Source: Blastococcus sp. MG754426
GTDB taxonomy: Bacteria; Actinomycetota; Actinomycetes; Mycobacteriales; Geodermatophilaceae
Direction of reading: 5' to 3'
Assembly: GCF_021699055.1 (NCBI RefSeq)
Contig: NZ_SSXC01000039.1
Location: 1-37,983 of the forward strand
Length of the DNA: 37,983 bases
Shown here: one piece after another, positions 15,542-23,246 of the stretch
Layout: each line of letters starts with the position of its first letter
Numbering within the stretch: the first letter of the stretch is position 1
Position numbers and translations under genes: made by a program
The notes under the pieces: generated by a model
What the model was told of the DNA's origin: nothing
Databases searched by the model: none
What the model saw: only the letters and a program-made list of their open reading frames with translations

Positions 15542-17251
15542 ATGCCTGCCGAGCAACCCCCGTGGTGGTCCCGTGCCGTCGTCTACCAGGTCTACCCGCG
15601 CTCGTTCATGGACTCCGACGGCGACGGGATCGGCGACCTCGGCGGCGTGCTGCTGCACCTGGACCACCTCGCCGACCTCGGCGTCGACGTCCTGTGGCTC
15701 TCGCCGGTCTACCCCTCACCCCAGGCCGACAACGGCTACGACATCAGCGACTACCAGGACATCGACCCGCTGTTCGGCTCGCTGGAACAGCTCGACGAGC
15801 TGATCGCGGCGCTGCACGCCCGCGGCATGAAGCTGGTCATGGACCTGGTGGTCAACCACACCAGCGACCAGCACCCGTGGTTCCGCGAGGCCCGGTCCTC
15901 GACGGACAACCCCAAGCGCGACTGGTACTGGTGGCGCCCGCCGCGCCAGGGGATGGCGCCCGGCGCCCCCGGCGCGGAGCCGACGAACTGGCAGTCGTTC
16001 TTCTCCGGGCCGGTCTGGGAGCTCGACGAGGCCAGCGGCGAGTACTACCTGCACCTGTTCGACCGCCGCCAGCCCGACCTGAACTGGGAGAACCCCGAGG
16101 TCCGGCACGCGGTCCACGAGATGATGCGCTGGTGGCTGGACCGCGGGGTCGACGGCTTCCGCATGGACGTCATCAACATGATCAGCAAGGACGTCGGCCC
16201 GGACGGGCAGCTGCACGACGGCCCGCCGCTGCCCGGCTCGTCGCTGGGTGACGGCTCGGCGTCCTACCTGTGCGGCCCGCGCATCCACGAGTTCCTGCAG
16301 GAGATGCACCGCGAGGTCTTCGCCGGCCATCCCGAGCAGCTGCTGCTCGTGGGGGAGATGCCGGGCGTGACGGTGGAGCAGGCGCGGCTGTTCACCGATC
16401 CGGCGCGCGCCGAGGTGGACATGGTGTTCCAGTTCGAGCACGTGGGCCTGGACCACGGCACCTCGAAGTGGGACGTCCACCCGTTGCGGCTGCGCGACCT
16501 CAAGGCGTCGTTCGGGCGCTGGCAGGCCGGCCTCGCCGATGTCGGCTGGAACTCCCTCTACTGGGACAACCACGACCAGCCGCGTGCCGTCTCCCGCTTC
16601 GGCGACGACTCGCCCCGGTACCGGCGCGACTCGGCCACCTGCCTGGCCACGCTGCTGCACCTGCACCGGGGGACGCCCTACGTCTACCAGGGCGAGGAGA
16701 TCGGGATGGCCAACTACCCGTTCACGTCGCTGGAGGAGTTCGCCGACGTCGAGTCGCTCAACCACCACGTGCACGCCGTCTCGGCCGGCCACGACCCGGC
16801 GGAGGTGCTGACGGCGCTGCGGTACATGAGCCGCGACAACGCCCGCACGCCGGTGCAGTGGGACGCCTCGGCGAACGCCGGGTTCACCACCGGGACGCCG
16901 TGGCTGGCGGTCAACCCCGACCACGTGGAGTGGAACGCCGCCGCCCAGCGGGACGACGAGCACTCGGTGCTGGCCCACTACCGGCGGCTGATCGCGCTGC
17001 GGCACACCGACGACGTCGTGGCGCTGGGCGACTTCACCATGCTGCTGCCCGACCACGAGGAGGTGTACGCGTTCACCCGCTCGCTGGCGGGCAGGGAGCT
17101 GCTCGTCGTCTGCAACGTCTCGCGGACGCCGTACCGGCTGGCCGAGCTGCTGCCCGAGGCCCCGGCCGCGGAGCTGGTGCTGGGCAACCTTCCCGACGAC
17201 GACCCCGCCGAGCTGCGCCCCTGGGAGGCCCGCGTCCTGCGCCTGCCGTGA
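15542..17251 (+). CDS. GH13 alpha-glucosidase
   Basis: A 569-aa retaining alpha-glucosidase of the oligo-1,6-glucosidase/maltase type that releases glucose from the non-reducing end of alpha-glucans. It opens with WWSRAVVYQVYPRSF. Conserved regions: DLVVNHTSDQHPWF, GVDGFRMDVINM (nucleophile D209), LLVGEMPGV (acid/base E272) and YWDNHDQPRAVSRFG (transition-state D345). The C-terminal beta domain ends with ELRPWEARVLRLP. No signal peptide is present, so it is cytoplasmic and probably acts on imported oligosaccharides or glycogen fragments. The ATG is chosen because family homology begins about 8 residues later. No sugar transporter lies nearby. Confidence 0.95.
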   Translation: MPAEQPPWWSRAVVYQVYPRSFMDSDGDGIGDLGGVLLHLDHLADLGVDVLWLSPVYPSPQADNGYDISDYQDIDPLFGSLEQLDELIAALHARGMKLVMDLVVNHTSDQHPWFREARSSTDNPKRDWYWWRPPRQGMAPGAPGAEPTNWQSFFSGPVWELDEASGEYYLHLFDRRQPDLNWENPEVRHAVHEMMRWWLDRGVDGFRMDVINMISKDVGPDGQLHDGPPLPGSSLGDGSASYLCGPRIHEFLQEMHREVFAGHPEQLLLVGEMPGVTVEQARLFTDPARAEVDMVFQFEHVGLDHGTSKWDVHPLRLRDLKASFGRWQAGLADVGWNSLYWDNHDQPRAVSRFGDDSPRYRRDSATCLATLLHLHRGTPYVYQGEEIGMANYPFTSLEEFADVESLNHHVHAVSAGHDPAEVLTALRYMSRDNARTPVQWDASANAGFTTGTPWLAVNPDHVEWNAAAQRDDEHSVLAHYRRLIALRHTDDVVALGDFTMLLPDHEEVYAFTRSLAGRELLVVCNVSRTPYRLAELLPEAPAAELVLGNLPDDDPAELRPWEARVLRLP

Positions 17252-17362
17252 CGCGCCTCTCCCGTCCGCGGCGGTGACCCGAGGCGGGCAACCCGACCCC
17301 GCCGATGTCCTCCCTCGGGACGACGCATCGACGGCCGCCCGGACGGCCGGACCGACGGGCCT

Positions 17363-17377
17363 CCTTACGCTGTACGG
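17363..17377. promoter_or_regulatory. Candidate TetR operator, upstream of tetR
   Basis: CCTTACGCTGTACGG matches the perfect site CCTTACGACGTAAGG at 18152-18166 in 12 of 15 positions. It lies 28 bp before the regulator start, where it would allow autorepression. Confidence 0.5.
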
Positions 17378-17404
17378 GTCGCTCCCCCCGCGGACAGGTG
17401 GTCC

Positions 17405-18097
17405 ATGGCTCCCCGTACCGATGTCGCCGCCCGGTCGGCGCTGACCCGCCGGCGGGTGCTGCAGGCCGCGGTGGACCTCGCCGACCGCGAGGGGCTCCCC
17501 GCCCTCACCATGCGGCGCCTCGCTCAGGACCTCGACGTCGAGGCGATGTCGCTGTACCACCACGTCGCGAACAAGGAGGCCGTCCTCGACGGCGTGGTGG
17601 AGGTGGTGGTCGGCGAGATCGTGGGTGCGGTGGCCGGCGTCGGCCCGGACGCGGCGGTCGACTGGCGCGGGGCCCTGCGGGCGCGCATCCTCACCGCCCG
17701 CCGGGTGCTGCTGCGCCACCCGTGGGCGCCGGCGGTGATCGAGACGCGGACCGCCATGAACGCCGAGGTCATCGGCTACTTCGACGGGCTGCTCGGCATC
17801 CTCCGCGCGGGCGGCTTCTCCTACGACCTCGCGCACCACGCCATGCACGCGCTCGGCTCGCGGGCGCTGGGCTTCACCCGCGAGCTGTTCGCACCGGCCG
17901 ACCCGGAGACCGGGGGCGAGGAGGCGATGGCGATGCTCGAGCAGCTGGCCGACGTCTACCCGCACCTGGCCGGCATGCTCGCCGACACCGCGCACCGGGA
18001 CGACGGCGTGCTCGGCTGGTGCGACGACCAGGCCGAGTTCGAGTTCGCCCTCGACCTGCTGCTCGACGGCCTCGACCGGCGCCTCGCCCGGGGCTGA
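17405..18097 (+). CDS. TetR-family transcriptional regulator
   Basis: A 230-aa repressor. The N-terminal HTH (about residues 15-62) reads VLQAAVDLADREGLPALTMR then LAQDLDVEAMSLYHHVANKE, the classic TetR recognition helix with YHHV. The C-terminal part (about 80-225) resembles the TetR_C_1 ligand domain of tetracycline-repressor-like regulators. The ATG is preceded by GGACAGGTGG. Copies of a CTTACG-N-CGTAAG-type element lie both upstream of this gene and directly before the next gene, so it probably represses itself and the F420-type enzyme. The ligand is unknown. Confidence 0.92.
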   Translation: MAPRTDVAARSALTRRRVLQAAVDLADREGLPALTMRRLAQDLDVEAMSLYHHVANKEAVLDGVVEVVVGEIVGAVAGVGPDAAVDWRGALRARILTARRVLLRHPWAPAVIETRTAMNAEVIGYFDGLLGILRAGGFSYDLAHHAMHALGSRALGFTRELFAPADPETGGEEAMAMLEQLADVYPHLAGMLADTAHRDDGVLGWCDDQAEFEFALDLLLDGLDRRLARG

Positions 18098-18135
18098 GCT
18101 CCCGACCGTCTGGACATGCCTCCGCGCGCCCGCTA

Positions 18136-18166
18136 GCTTACGCCGTAGGAACCTTACGACGTAAGG
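18136..18166. promoter_or_regulatory. Tandem TetR operator before the F420-type enzyme gene
   Basis: A perfect dyad CCTTACG-A-CGTAAGG (18152-18166) is preceded by a degenerate copy GCTTACGCCGTAGGA (18136-18150), centre to centre 16 bp. Two overlapping-face sites of this kind are typical of TetR proteins that bind as pairs of dimers. The second site ends 8 bp before the start codon. Confidence 0.65.
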
Positions 18167-18174
18167 GGAATGCC

Positions 18175-18642
18175 ATGCGAGCCGTCCGCATCGGCGCGGC
18201 GCTGGTCGTCCTGCTGGCCGTGCTGTTCGTCCAGTCCTTCCGTGCGAAGTGGCCGCCCGTGCAGCGCGCCGTCCGCCGTTTCAACCGCGACGTGACCAAC
18301 CCCCGCCAGCTGGCGACGGCGGGGCAGCCCGGGGCCTACGCGGCGGTCGTCCACCACCGCGGGCGCGTCAGCGGTGCCGCCTACCGGACGCCGGCCGTCG
18401 CGGTGCCCACCGGCGACGGCTTCGTGTTCGCGCTGCCCTACGGCCCGGGCGCCGACTGGGTCCGCAACGTCCTGGCGGGCGGGAGCGCCACCGTCGAGCA
18501 CGAGGGTCGGTCCGTACCGGTGCACCGCCCGCGCCTGGTGCCGGCGGCCGAGGCGGACCGGTTCTTCCCACTGCGGGAGCAGCGGATGCACCGGCTCTTC
18601 GGCGTCCGTGACTTCCTGCGGGTGACGGAGACCGGCCGGTGA
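18175..18642 (+). CDS. Membrane-anchored Ddn-like (F420) nitroreductase-family protein
   Basis: A 155-aa protein of the deazaflavin-dependent Ddn/split-beta-barrel family, which in mycobacteria reduces quinones or nitro drugs with F420H2. The family core begins at about residue 55: AAVVHHRGRVSGAAYRTPAV, then FVFALPYGPGADWVRNVLAGGSA and a late RFFPLREQRMHRLFG. Unlike most relatives, it starts with one hydrophobic helix (IGAALVVLLAVLFVQSF), so it is likely tethered to the inner membrane. The ATG has AAGGGGAA upstream. It lies 77 nt after tetR behind two operator copies, so it is the probable regulatory target. Cofactor choice (F420) is inferred from the family. Confidence 0.87.
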   Translation: MRAVRIGAALVVLLAVLFVQSFRAKWPPVQRAVRRFNRDVTNPRQLATAGQPGAYAAVVHHRGRVSGAAYRTPAVAVPTGDGFVFALPYGPGADWVRNVLAGGSATVEHEGRSVPVHRPRLVPAAEADRFFPLREQRMHRLFGVRDFLRVTETGR

Positions 18643-18705
18643 CGACGACGGAGGTCCCCGTGGCGGCGCCCCAGGGGCCGGTCGACGGGTGAGGGGTGGA
18701 TCGCC

Positions 18706-18798
18706 GTGGACGGTGACGCGCTCGCCACGGACGGGGCCCTGCGCTTCCGGGGCGACGCCGTCCTGGAGCTCAGCGCGGAGCAGACGGCGCCGCGCTGA
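18706..18798 (+). pseudogene. Short reading frame of doubtful status (30 aa)
   Basis: A GTG-initiated 30-codon frame (VDGDALATDGALRF...) lies between the F420-type enzyme and an MFS gene. It has no clear ribosome site and no recognisable family. The frame stays open upstream without a start, so it could be the 3' remnant of a lost gene or chance open sequence in GC-rich DNA. Confidence 0.2.
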
Positions 18799-18817
18799 CG
18801 ACCCCGGGCGGCGGTCC

Positions 18818-18823
18818 TAGGCT
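18818..18823 (+). promoter_or_regulatory. -10 element of a probable leaderless promoter
   Basis: TAGGCT fits TANNNT and ends 9 nt before the GTG of the MFS gene, which has no purine-rich ribosome site (the gap is pyrimidine-rich, CTCCTCCTC). Confidence 0.4.
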
Positions 18824-18832
18824 CTCCTCCTC

Positions 18833-20074
18833 GTGGGCCGGGTCGTCGAAGCAGTGCTCCCGGCCCGCATGGGGACGCCGTTCCGCTGGCTCGTCGGCTC
18901 CTCCTGGGCGACCAACCTGGGCGACGGCATCGCGCTGGCCGCCGGCCCGCTGCTGGTGGCCGCGCAGACCAGCGACCCGTTCGTCGTCGCGCTCGCCGCG
19001 CTGCTGCAGCGGCTGCCCTGGCTGCTCTTCGGCCTCTACGCCGGGGTGCTCGCCGACCGGGTCGACCGCCGGTTGCTGGTCATCGCCGTCGACGTCGCGC
19101 GCGCCGTCGTCCTCGGCGTCCTGACCCTCGCCCTCGTCACCGGGCAGGTGACCGTCCCCGTGGTCCTGGCCGCGCTGTTCCTGCTGGGCACCGCCGAGGT
19201 CTTCGCCGACACGACGTCCGGGACGCTGCTGCCGATGGTGGTCGGCCGGGACGACCTCGGCACCGGCAACGCCCGGCTGCTGGCCGGCGCGCTGACCATG
19301 AACCAGATGGCCGGCCCGGCCCTGGGCGCGGCGCTCTTCGCCGCGGGCTCGGCCTGGCCGTTCCTCGTGCAGGGGCTGTGCGTCGCGTTCGGCGCGCTGC
19401 TGCTCGTGCGCATGGCGCTGCCCCCGCTCCCCCGCACCGCCGGCGAGCGGCACGTCGGCCGGGAGATCGTCGAAGGGCTGCGCTGGACGTGGGGCAACGG
19501 GCCCGTCCGCACGCTGACGATCACGATCGTCACCTTCAACGTCACCTACGGCGCCGCCTGGTCGGTGCTGGTGCTCTACGCGACCGACCGGCTCGCCCTC
19601 GGCGCGATCGGCTTCGGCCTGCTCAGCACGGTGACGGCGGTGGGCGGCCTGCTGGGCACGGTCTCCTACGGCTGGCTGGCCCGGCGCGCCGGCCTGGCCC
19701 TGCTCATGCGCATCGGCCTGGTCATCGAGACCTTCACCCACCTCGGGCTGGCGCTGACCACCACCCCCTGGGTGGCGGCGGCGGTCCTGTTCGTGTTCGG
19801 GGCCCACGCGTTCGTGTGGGGGACGACGTCGCGCACCGTCCGCATGCGCGCCGTCCCCGCGCACCTGCAGGGACGGGTCGGCAGCCTCTACTACCTCGGG
19901 GTGTTCGGCGGGATCGTCGCGGGCCAGGCGGCGGGCGGGCTCATCGCGCGGGCCTGGGGCATCACCGGCCCGTTCTGGTTCGCCTTCGCGGGCTCGGCGG
20001 TCATCCTCGTGCTCATCTGGAAGCAGCTCACCCACATCGCGCACGCCGAGGACGAGGTGCCCGCTGCAGGGTGA
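18833..20074 (+). CDS. MFS transporter (DHA3-like exporter)
   Basis: A 413-aa major facilitator with about twelve membrane segments. The first region reads FRWLVGSSWATNLGDGIALA, and motif A appears as GLYAGVLADRVDRR, as in the EntS/macrolide-efflux DHA3 group. The half-molecule linker is the charged stretch around LPRTAGERHVGREIVEGLRW. The start GTG lacks a ribosome site and probably begins a leaderless mRNA. The FUSC-type gene follows after 10 nt, so the two may share a transcript and together form an efflux pair. Substrate unknown. Confidence 0.9.
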   Translation: MGRVVEAVLPARMGTPFRWLVGSSWATNLGDGIALAAGPLLVAAQTSDPFVVALAALLQRLPWLLFGLYAGVLADRVDRRLLVIAVDVARAVVLGVLTLALVTGQVTVPVVLAALFLLGTAEVFADTTSGTLLPMVVGRDDLGTGNARLLAGALTMNQMAGPALGAALFAAGSAWPFLVQGLCVAFGALLLVRMALPPLPRTAGERHVGREIVEGLRWTWGNGPVRTLTITIVTFNVTYGAAWSVLVLYATDRLALGAIGFGLLSTVTAVGGLLGTVSYGWLARRAGLALLMRIGLVIETFTHLGLALTTTPWVAAAVLFVFGAHAFVWGTTSRTVRMRAVPAHLQGRVGSLYYLGVFGGIVAGQAAGGLIARAWGITGPFWFAFAGSAVILVLIWKQLTHIAHAEDEVPAAG

Positions 20075-20084
20075 CCGTGGTGCA

Positions 20085-21245
20085 ATGCCAGGTCGGGTCG
20101 GCCACGGGGACGGGGTGAGGACGGTGCAGCACGGCACGCTCCCCCCGGCCCGCCGCCGGACCCGCCGACCCGGGGCGGTACGGCGCACGTGGGCCCGCCA
20201 CCCGCGGATCGGGCTCGCCGTCCGGGCGGCCCTGGCCGCGACGGTGGCCTGGGCGCTGGCCCAGCTCGTCCCCGGACCGGTCGCCGACTACCCCTACTAC
20301 GCCCCGCTCGGCGCGGTCGTGGCCACGACCGCCTCCACGCTGGCCAGCTCGGTGCGCCAGTCGCTGCAGACCGTGGCCTCGATCGCCCTGGGCGCCGCGA
20401 TCGCGCTCGTGGGTGACGCGCTCGTCGGGCCGCAGCTGCTGGCCCTGGCGCTGGTCGTCGCCTCCGGCGTGCTGCTGGCCGGCTGGCGGCGGCTGGGCAG
20501 CGGCAGCAGCTGGCTGCCGACGGCGGCCCTCTTCACGCTCATCCTCGGCCAGGGCAACCCGACCGGGTACGTCCTGGGCTTCGCCGGGCTGACGTTCGCC
20601 GGCGCGCTCGTCGGCATCCTGGTGGCCGCGGCGTTCCCGCCGCTGCCGCTCGCCCCCGCCGACGACGCGCTGGGGGCGCTGCGCGAGACGCTCGCCGGGC
20701 AGCTCGACGACCTGGTCGACGGGCTGCGCCAGGACCACCCGCCGACGCAGGACGAGTGGCGTGGTCGGATGCGGACCATCGACCCGCTGCTCGCCCAGAT
20801 GCGGGCGGCCGTCCAGGAGACCGACGAGGCCCGCCGCGGCAACCGCCGGGCCGCCCGCTACCGGCCCGCCGCCGACCGGCTGTACGAGCAGGCCCGGGCG
20901 CTCGAGCGGCTGACCCTGCTGGTCGAGGACCTCACCCTGGTCATCGCCGAGACCGAGGTCGCGGAGCACGAGCGGGTCGCCCTCGGGCCGGCGCTGCGCC
21001 CCTCCGCGGCGACGGCGCTGGCCGCGCTGGCCGAGGTGCTCCGCTCGGTCGAGGGGGCGGCCGCCGATCCCGAGGCGGTCCGCCGGGCCGACGGTGCCCT
21101 CGCCGCGTTCGCCACCGAGCTGCGCCGCGCGCGGGCCTCCACCGACGACGACCTGTTCGAGGCCGGGAACGTCTTCGGCAACGTCCGCCGCTCGCTGGCC
21201 GCCGTCCGCCCGCGGGAGCCGGCCGAGCACCCGGACGACGCGTGA
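20085..21245 (+). CDS. FUSC/aromatic-acid-exporter-like membrane protein
   Basis: A protein of up to 386 aa with a basic N-terminus, about six membrane segments between residues 40 and 190 (first: IGLAVRAALAATVAWALAQL) and a soluble helical C-terminal half of about 190 residues rich in Glu, Arg and Ala. This is the layout of FUSC/ArAE proteins, linked to efflux of aromatic acids. The start is unsure: the ATG at 20085 has only a weak ribosome site, while an in-frame GTG at 20115 sits behind GGGGACG and would remove ten residues. It follows the MFS gene closely. No transported compound can be inferred. Confidence 0.83.
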   Translation: MPGRVGHGDGVRTVQHGTLPPARRRTRRPGAVRRTWARHPRIGLAVRAALAATVAWALAQLVPGPVADYPYYAPLGAVVATTASTLASSVRQSLQTVASIALGAAIALVGDALVGPQLLALALVVASGVLLAGWRRLGSGSSWLPTAALFTLILGQGNPTGYVLGFAGLTFAGALVGILVAAAFPPLPLAPADDALGALRETLAGQLDDLVDGLRQDHPPTQDEWRGRMRTIDPLLAQMRAAVQETDEARRGNRRAARYRPAADRLYEQARALERLTLLVEDLTLVIAETEVAEHERVALGPALRPSAATALAALAEVLRSVEGAAADPEAVRRADGALAAFATELRRARASTDDDLFEAGNVFGNVRRSLAAVRPREPAEHPDDA

Positions 21246-21554
21246 CGCTCGACCCCCGATCCACACCGCCGCCGCTGCGCGCCGAGCGGCTGCGGCCAGG
21301 ACGTGCGGTCCGGCACCGGCCGGACGGTCCCTGCGGGCTCGTCCCACAGGCGGACGTGCCCCGGCCGCGCGAAACGGTGCAGCTCGGCGTCAGGCGACGT
21401 GACCGCGGCCCGGGCGGCCTGGCGGGCGAGGCCGTGGCGGCGGTGGGCGCTCAGGCCGGGCAGCGCCGGCTGCCAGGTGCGCCACCAGCCACCGAGACCG
21501 TGCACGAGGACGAGCAGGGCGGGATCCGGTGCGGTGCGCGGAGAGCTCCGCCCC
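21246..21554. other. Gene-free gap between convergent genes, holding a hydrolase remnant
   Basis: No intact gene. It separates the rightward FUSC-type gene from the leftward MFS gene. Its only recognisable content is the minus-strand alpha/beta-hydrolase remnant listed separately. Confidence 0.6.
21299..21545 (-). pseudogene. Decayed alpha/beta hydrolase with internal deletion
   Basis: On the minus strand one frame reads APDPALLVLVHGLGGWWRTW then QPALPGLSAHRR, the typical first strand and oxyanion HG motif of an alpha/beta hydrolase. It continues almost directly into AELHRFARPGHVRLWDEPAG, the typical C-terminal strand with the catalytic-histidine GH motif. The roughly 150-200 residues that should lie between, including the GxSxG elbow, are absent. 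There is no start codon or ribosome site at the front and no stop at the natural end. It lies just downstream of the leftward MFS gene. I read it as a gene reduced by an in-frame internal deletion. Chance similarity in GC-rich antisense DNA is the alternative, but both ends matching one family in the right order argues against it. Confidence 0.6.
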
Positions 21555-22712
21555 TCAGCCGAGCGGGGAGCGGGCTGCCCGCCGGCGGCCCGGCACGTCC
21601 AGCAGGTACAGGGCTGCCACTGCTGGGAGCAGCGAGCCCACGGCGACCAACGCCAGGGCCGGAGGCTGAGCACCGGCGCCGGTGAGCAGGCCGCCGGCGA
21701 GCGGCGCCACGAGTCCCGCGCAGCCCCAGCCGGTGAAGACCCGGCCGTAGGCCTTCGGGAAGGCGCGCTCCCCGACCCGGTCCGCCGTGACCGCCGGGAC
21801 CAGCGCGGAGACCGCGCCGTAGGCCAGCCCCGTGCCGGCGAAGGCGCCGAGGAGGAGCCAGGGAGCCGCCGGTCCGCCGAGACCCGCCGCGGAGACAGCG
21901 GCGACGCCCAGCGCCGCCGCCAGCGCCGCCGGCCGGCCGACCCGGTCGGACCACCAGCCGGCCACCAGCCGCCCGACCAGGTTGCCGGCGGCCAGCAGCG
22001 AGACCGCCGCACCGGCCGCGCCGGAGCTCAGGCCGCGGTCGGCGGCCACCGGGGCAGCCACGCCGAACACGAGCAGCCCGGGAGCGGCGCCACCGGCGAA
22101 GAGCACCCAGAGCAGCACGAGGGTCCGCCGCGGCAGCGGCCCGGCCGTCGCCGCCCCCCGGCGAGCAGGACGGTCGGCGGGGGCGAGGAGCGCCGCCACC
22201 GCCAGCAGGCCACCGACCACGACGGCCAGTGCGCCGAGGCTGGCCCGCCAGCCGGCAGCGGCGAGCGCCGCTGGAGCAGCCAGGCCGAGGAGCACCGGCC
22301 CGGCGGCATAGGCGGCGACGACCAGGCCGGTCGCCGTGCCGCGGCGGGAGCCGGGGGACCGGGCGGCGAGCGCGACCGCGACGCCGTAGGCGAGTCCGCT
22401 GGCGCCGCCGAACAGCACCCCGACCCCGCCCCACAGCGCGAGCGGATGCGGCACGGCCGCCGCTCCTCCGAGGCCGATGGCCGCCAGCCCGGCCGCACCG
22501 CCGAGCAGCCGCCGGGGCCCCACGGCGGGCAGTGCCCGGCCGGCGGCCAGCAACGCGGCCGTGAAGACGGCGATCGAGACCGCGAAGACAGCGGCACCCG
22601 CGGAGCCCGGTGCGCCGACGTCCGCGGCCGCCTGCTCGGCGAACAGGCTCCAGCCGAAGAGCGCCCCGGCGGCGAGGTTCGCCACCGCGCCGGACGCGAC
22701 GAGCCGCTCCAC
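21555..22712 (-). CDS. MFS transporter (OFA/monocarboxylate-like)
   Basis: A 385-aa major facilitator with about twelve segments, very rich in Ala, Gly and Leu. The layout (NLAAGALFGWSLFAEQAAAD at the first segment, AARSPGSRRGTATGL in the third/fourth region, WWSDRVGRPAAL between halves) is that of the oxalate/formate or monocarboxylate MFS group. The GTG start (VERLVASGAV) is supported by GGAGGG 7 nt upstream and by the immediate start of the first helix; the longer frame upstream is proline/glycine-rich and unlikely to be coding. It is divergent from the formamidase gene across a 534-bp gap. If the OFA relation holds, export of formate or another small carboxylate would suit that neighbour; this is inference. 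Confidence 0.87.
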   Translation of the reverse strand: MERLVASGAVANLAAGALFGWSLFAEQAAADVGAPGSAGAAVFAVSIAVFTAALLAAGRALPAVGPRRLLGGAAGLAAIGLGGAAAVPHPLALWGGVGVLFGGASGLAYGVAVALAARSPGSRRGTATGLVVAAYAAGPVLLGLAAPAALAAAGWRASLGALAVVVGGLLAVAALLAPADRPARRGAATAGPLPRRTLVLLWVLFAGGAAPGLLVFGVAAPVAADRGLSSGAAGAAVSLLAAGNLVGRLVAGWWSDRVGRPAALAAALGVAAVSAAGLGGPAAPWLLLGAFAGTGLAYGAVSALVPAVTADRVGERAFPKAYGRVFTGWGCAGLVAPLAGGLLTGAGAQPPALALVAVGSLLPAVAALYLLDVPGRRRAARSPLG

Positions 22713-22959
22713 CCTGGGACCCTCCGGGCTCGGCAGCGGTGGACCCGGCTCACCGTCCCTGCCCCGCCGCCCTTCGTCAAGCAGCCCGGTGGGGGGCGCT
22801 TGGCACCCGGCGCCGACGACCCCCGGACCTCCGTGCGACATGCCGAACGGCCCTCACCCGTTGCGTCACGACGCGCCGCCACCCGCCGCGACCGATCTCC
22901 GGCCCGGACGCCGGGTGCCTTGACCGCCTCCGACGGACGGGACGAGGGTCCGCCTGGTC

Positions 22960-22981
22960 CGGAGGGCCGAGTGCCCCTCCG
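22960..22981. repeat. Hairpin in the MFS/formamidase intergenic region
   Basis: CGGAGGG and CCCTCCG are exact reverse complements around an 8-nt loop. The stem contains a Shine-Dalgarno-like GGAGGG, but no start codon follows at a useful distance. A transcription-attenuating or operator role is possible. Confidence 0.35.
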
Positions 22982-23138
22982 CCGGTGCACCCGGAGGTCC
23001 GACATCGCCGTCCACCTGTACCGCCGCCCCGACCACGGCACGACCGGGACCCGCTGCGCGATGGGCCGCCCCGGCCGGTCGAGTCCCGGCCCACGGCTCG
23101 GCCGCTCCCCTGCGCACCGGCACGTTCGCCGTCGACGT

Positions 23139-23153
23139 GACGCCGTCGGCGTC
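23139..23153. promoter_or_regulatory. 15-bp palindrome upstream of the formamidase gene
   Basis: GACGCCG-T-CGGCGTC is a perfect 7-bp inverted repeat with a single central base, 93 bp before the formamidase start. The length fits a dimeric repressor site. No regulator gene lies next to it. Confidence 0.4.
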
Positions 23154-23246
23154 GGGACCCACCCGGACAGACCCCGGCATGGGCGTACCGAGGTCCAGGT
23201 CCTGCCCCTCGCCCGTCCACAGCCCGCCCTGACCTGAGGAGCCCCC

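Larger units (their letters stand above)
22713..23246. other. Long divergent intergenic region, no gene seen
   Basis: 534 bp between the leftward MFS and the rightward formamidase genes. Codon-position patterns in all frames look like noise, and no ribosome site precedes a credible frame. It contains a 7-bp hairpin (22960-22981) and a 15-bp palindrome (23139-23153), so it is long enough for two promoters and regulatory sites. Confidence 0.6.

Noticed and set aside
22610-23220. Possible small genes in the 534-bp MFS/formamidase gap
   Set aside because: No ribosome sites, no family similarity, and arginine/proline-rich translations in every frame.
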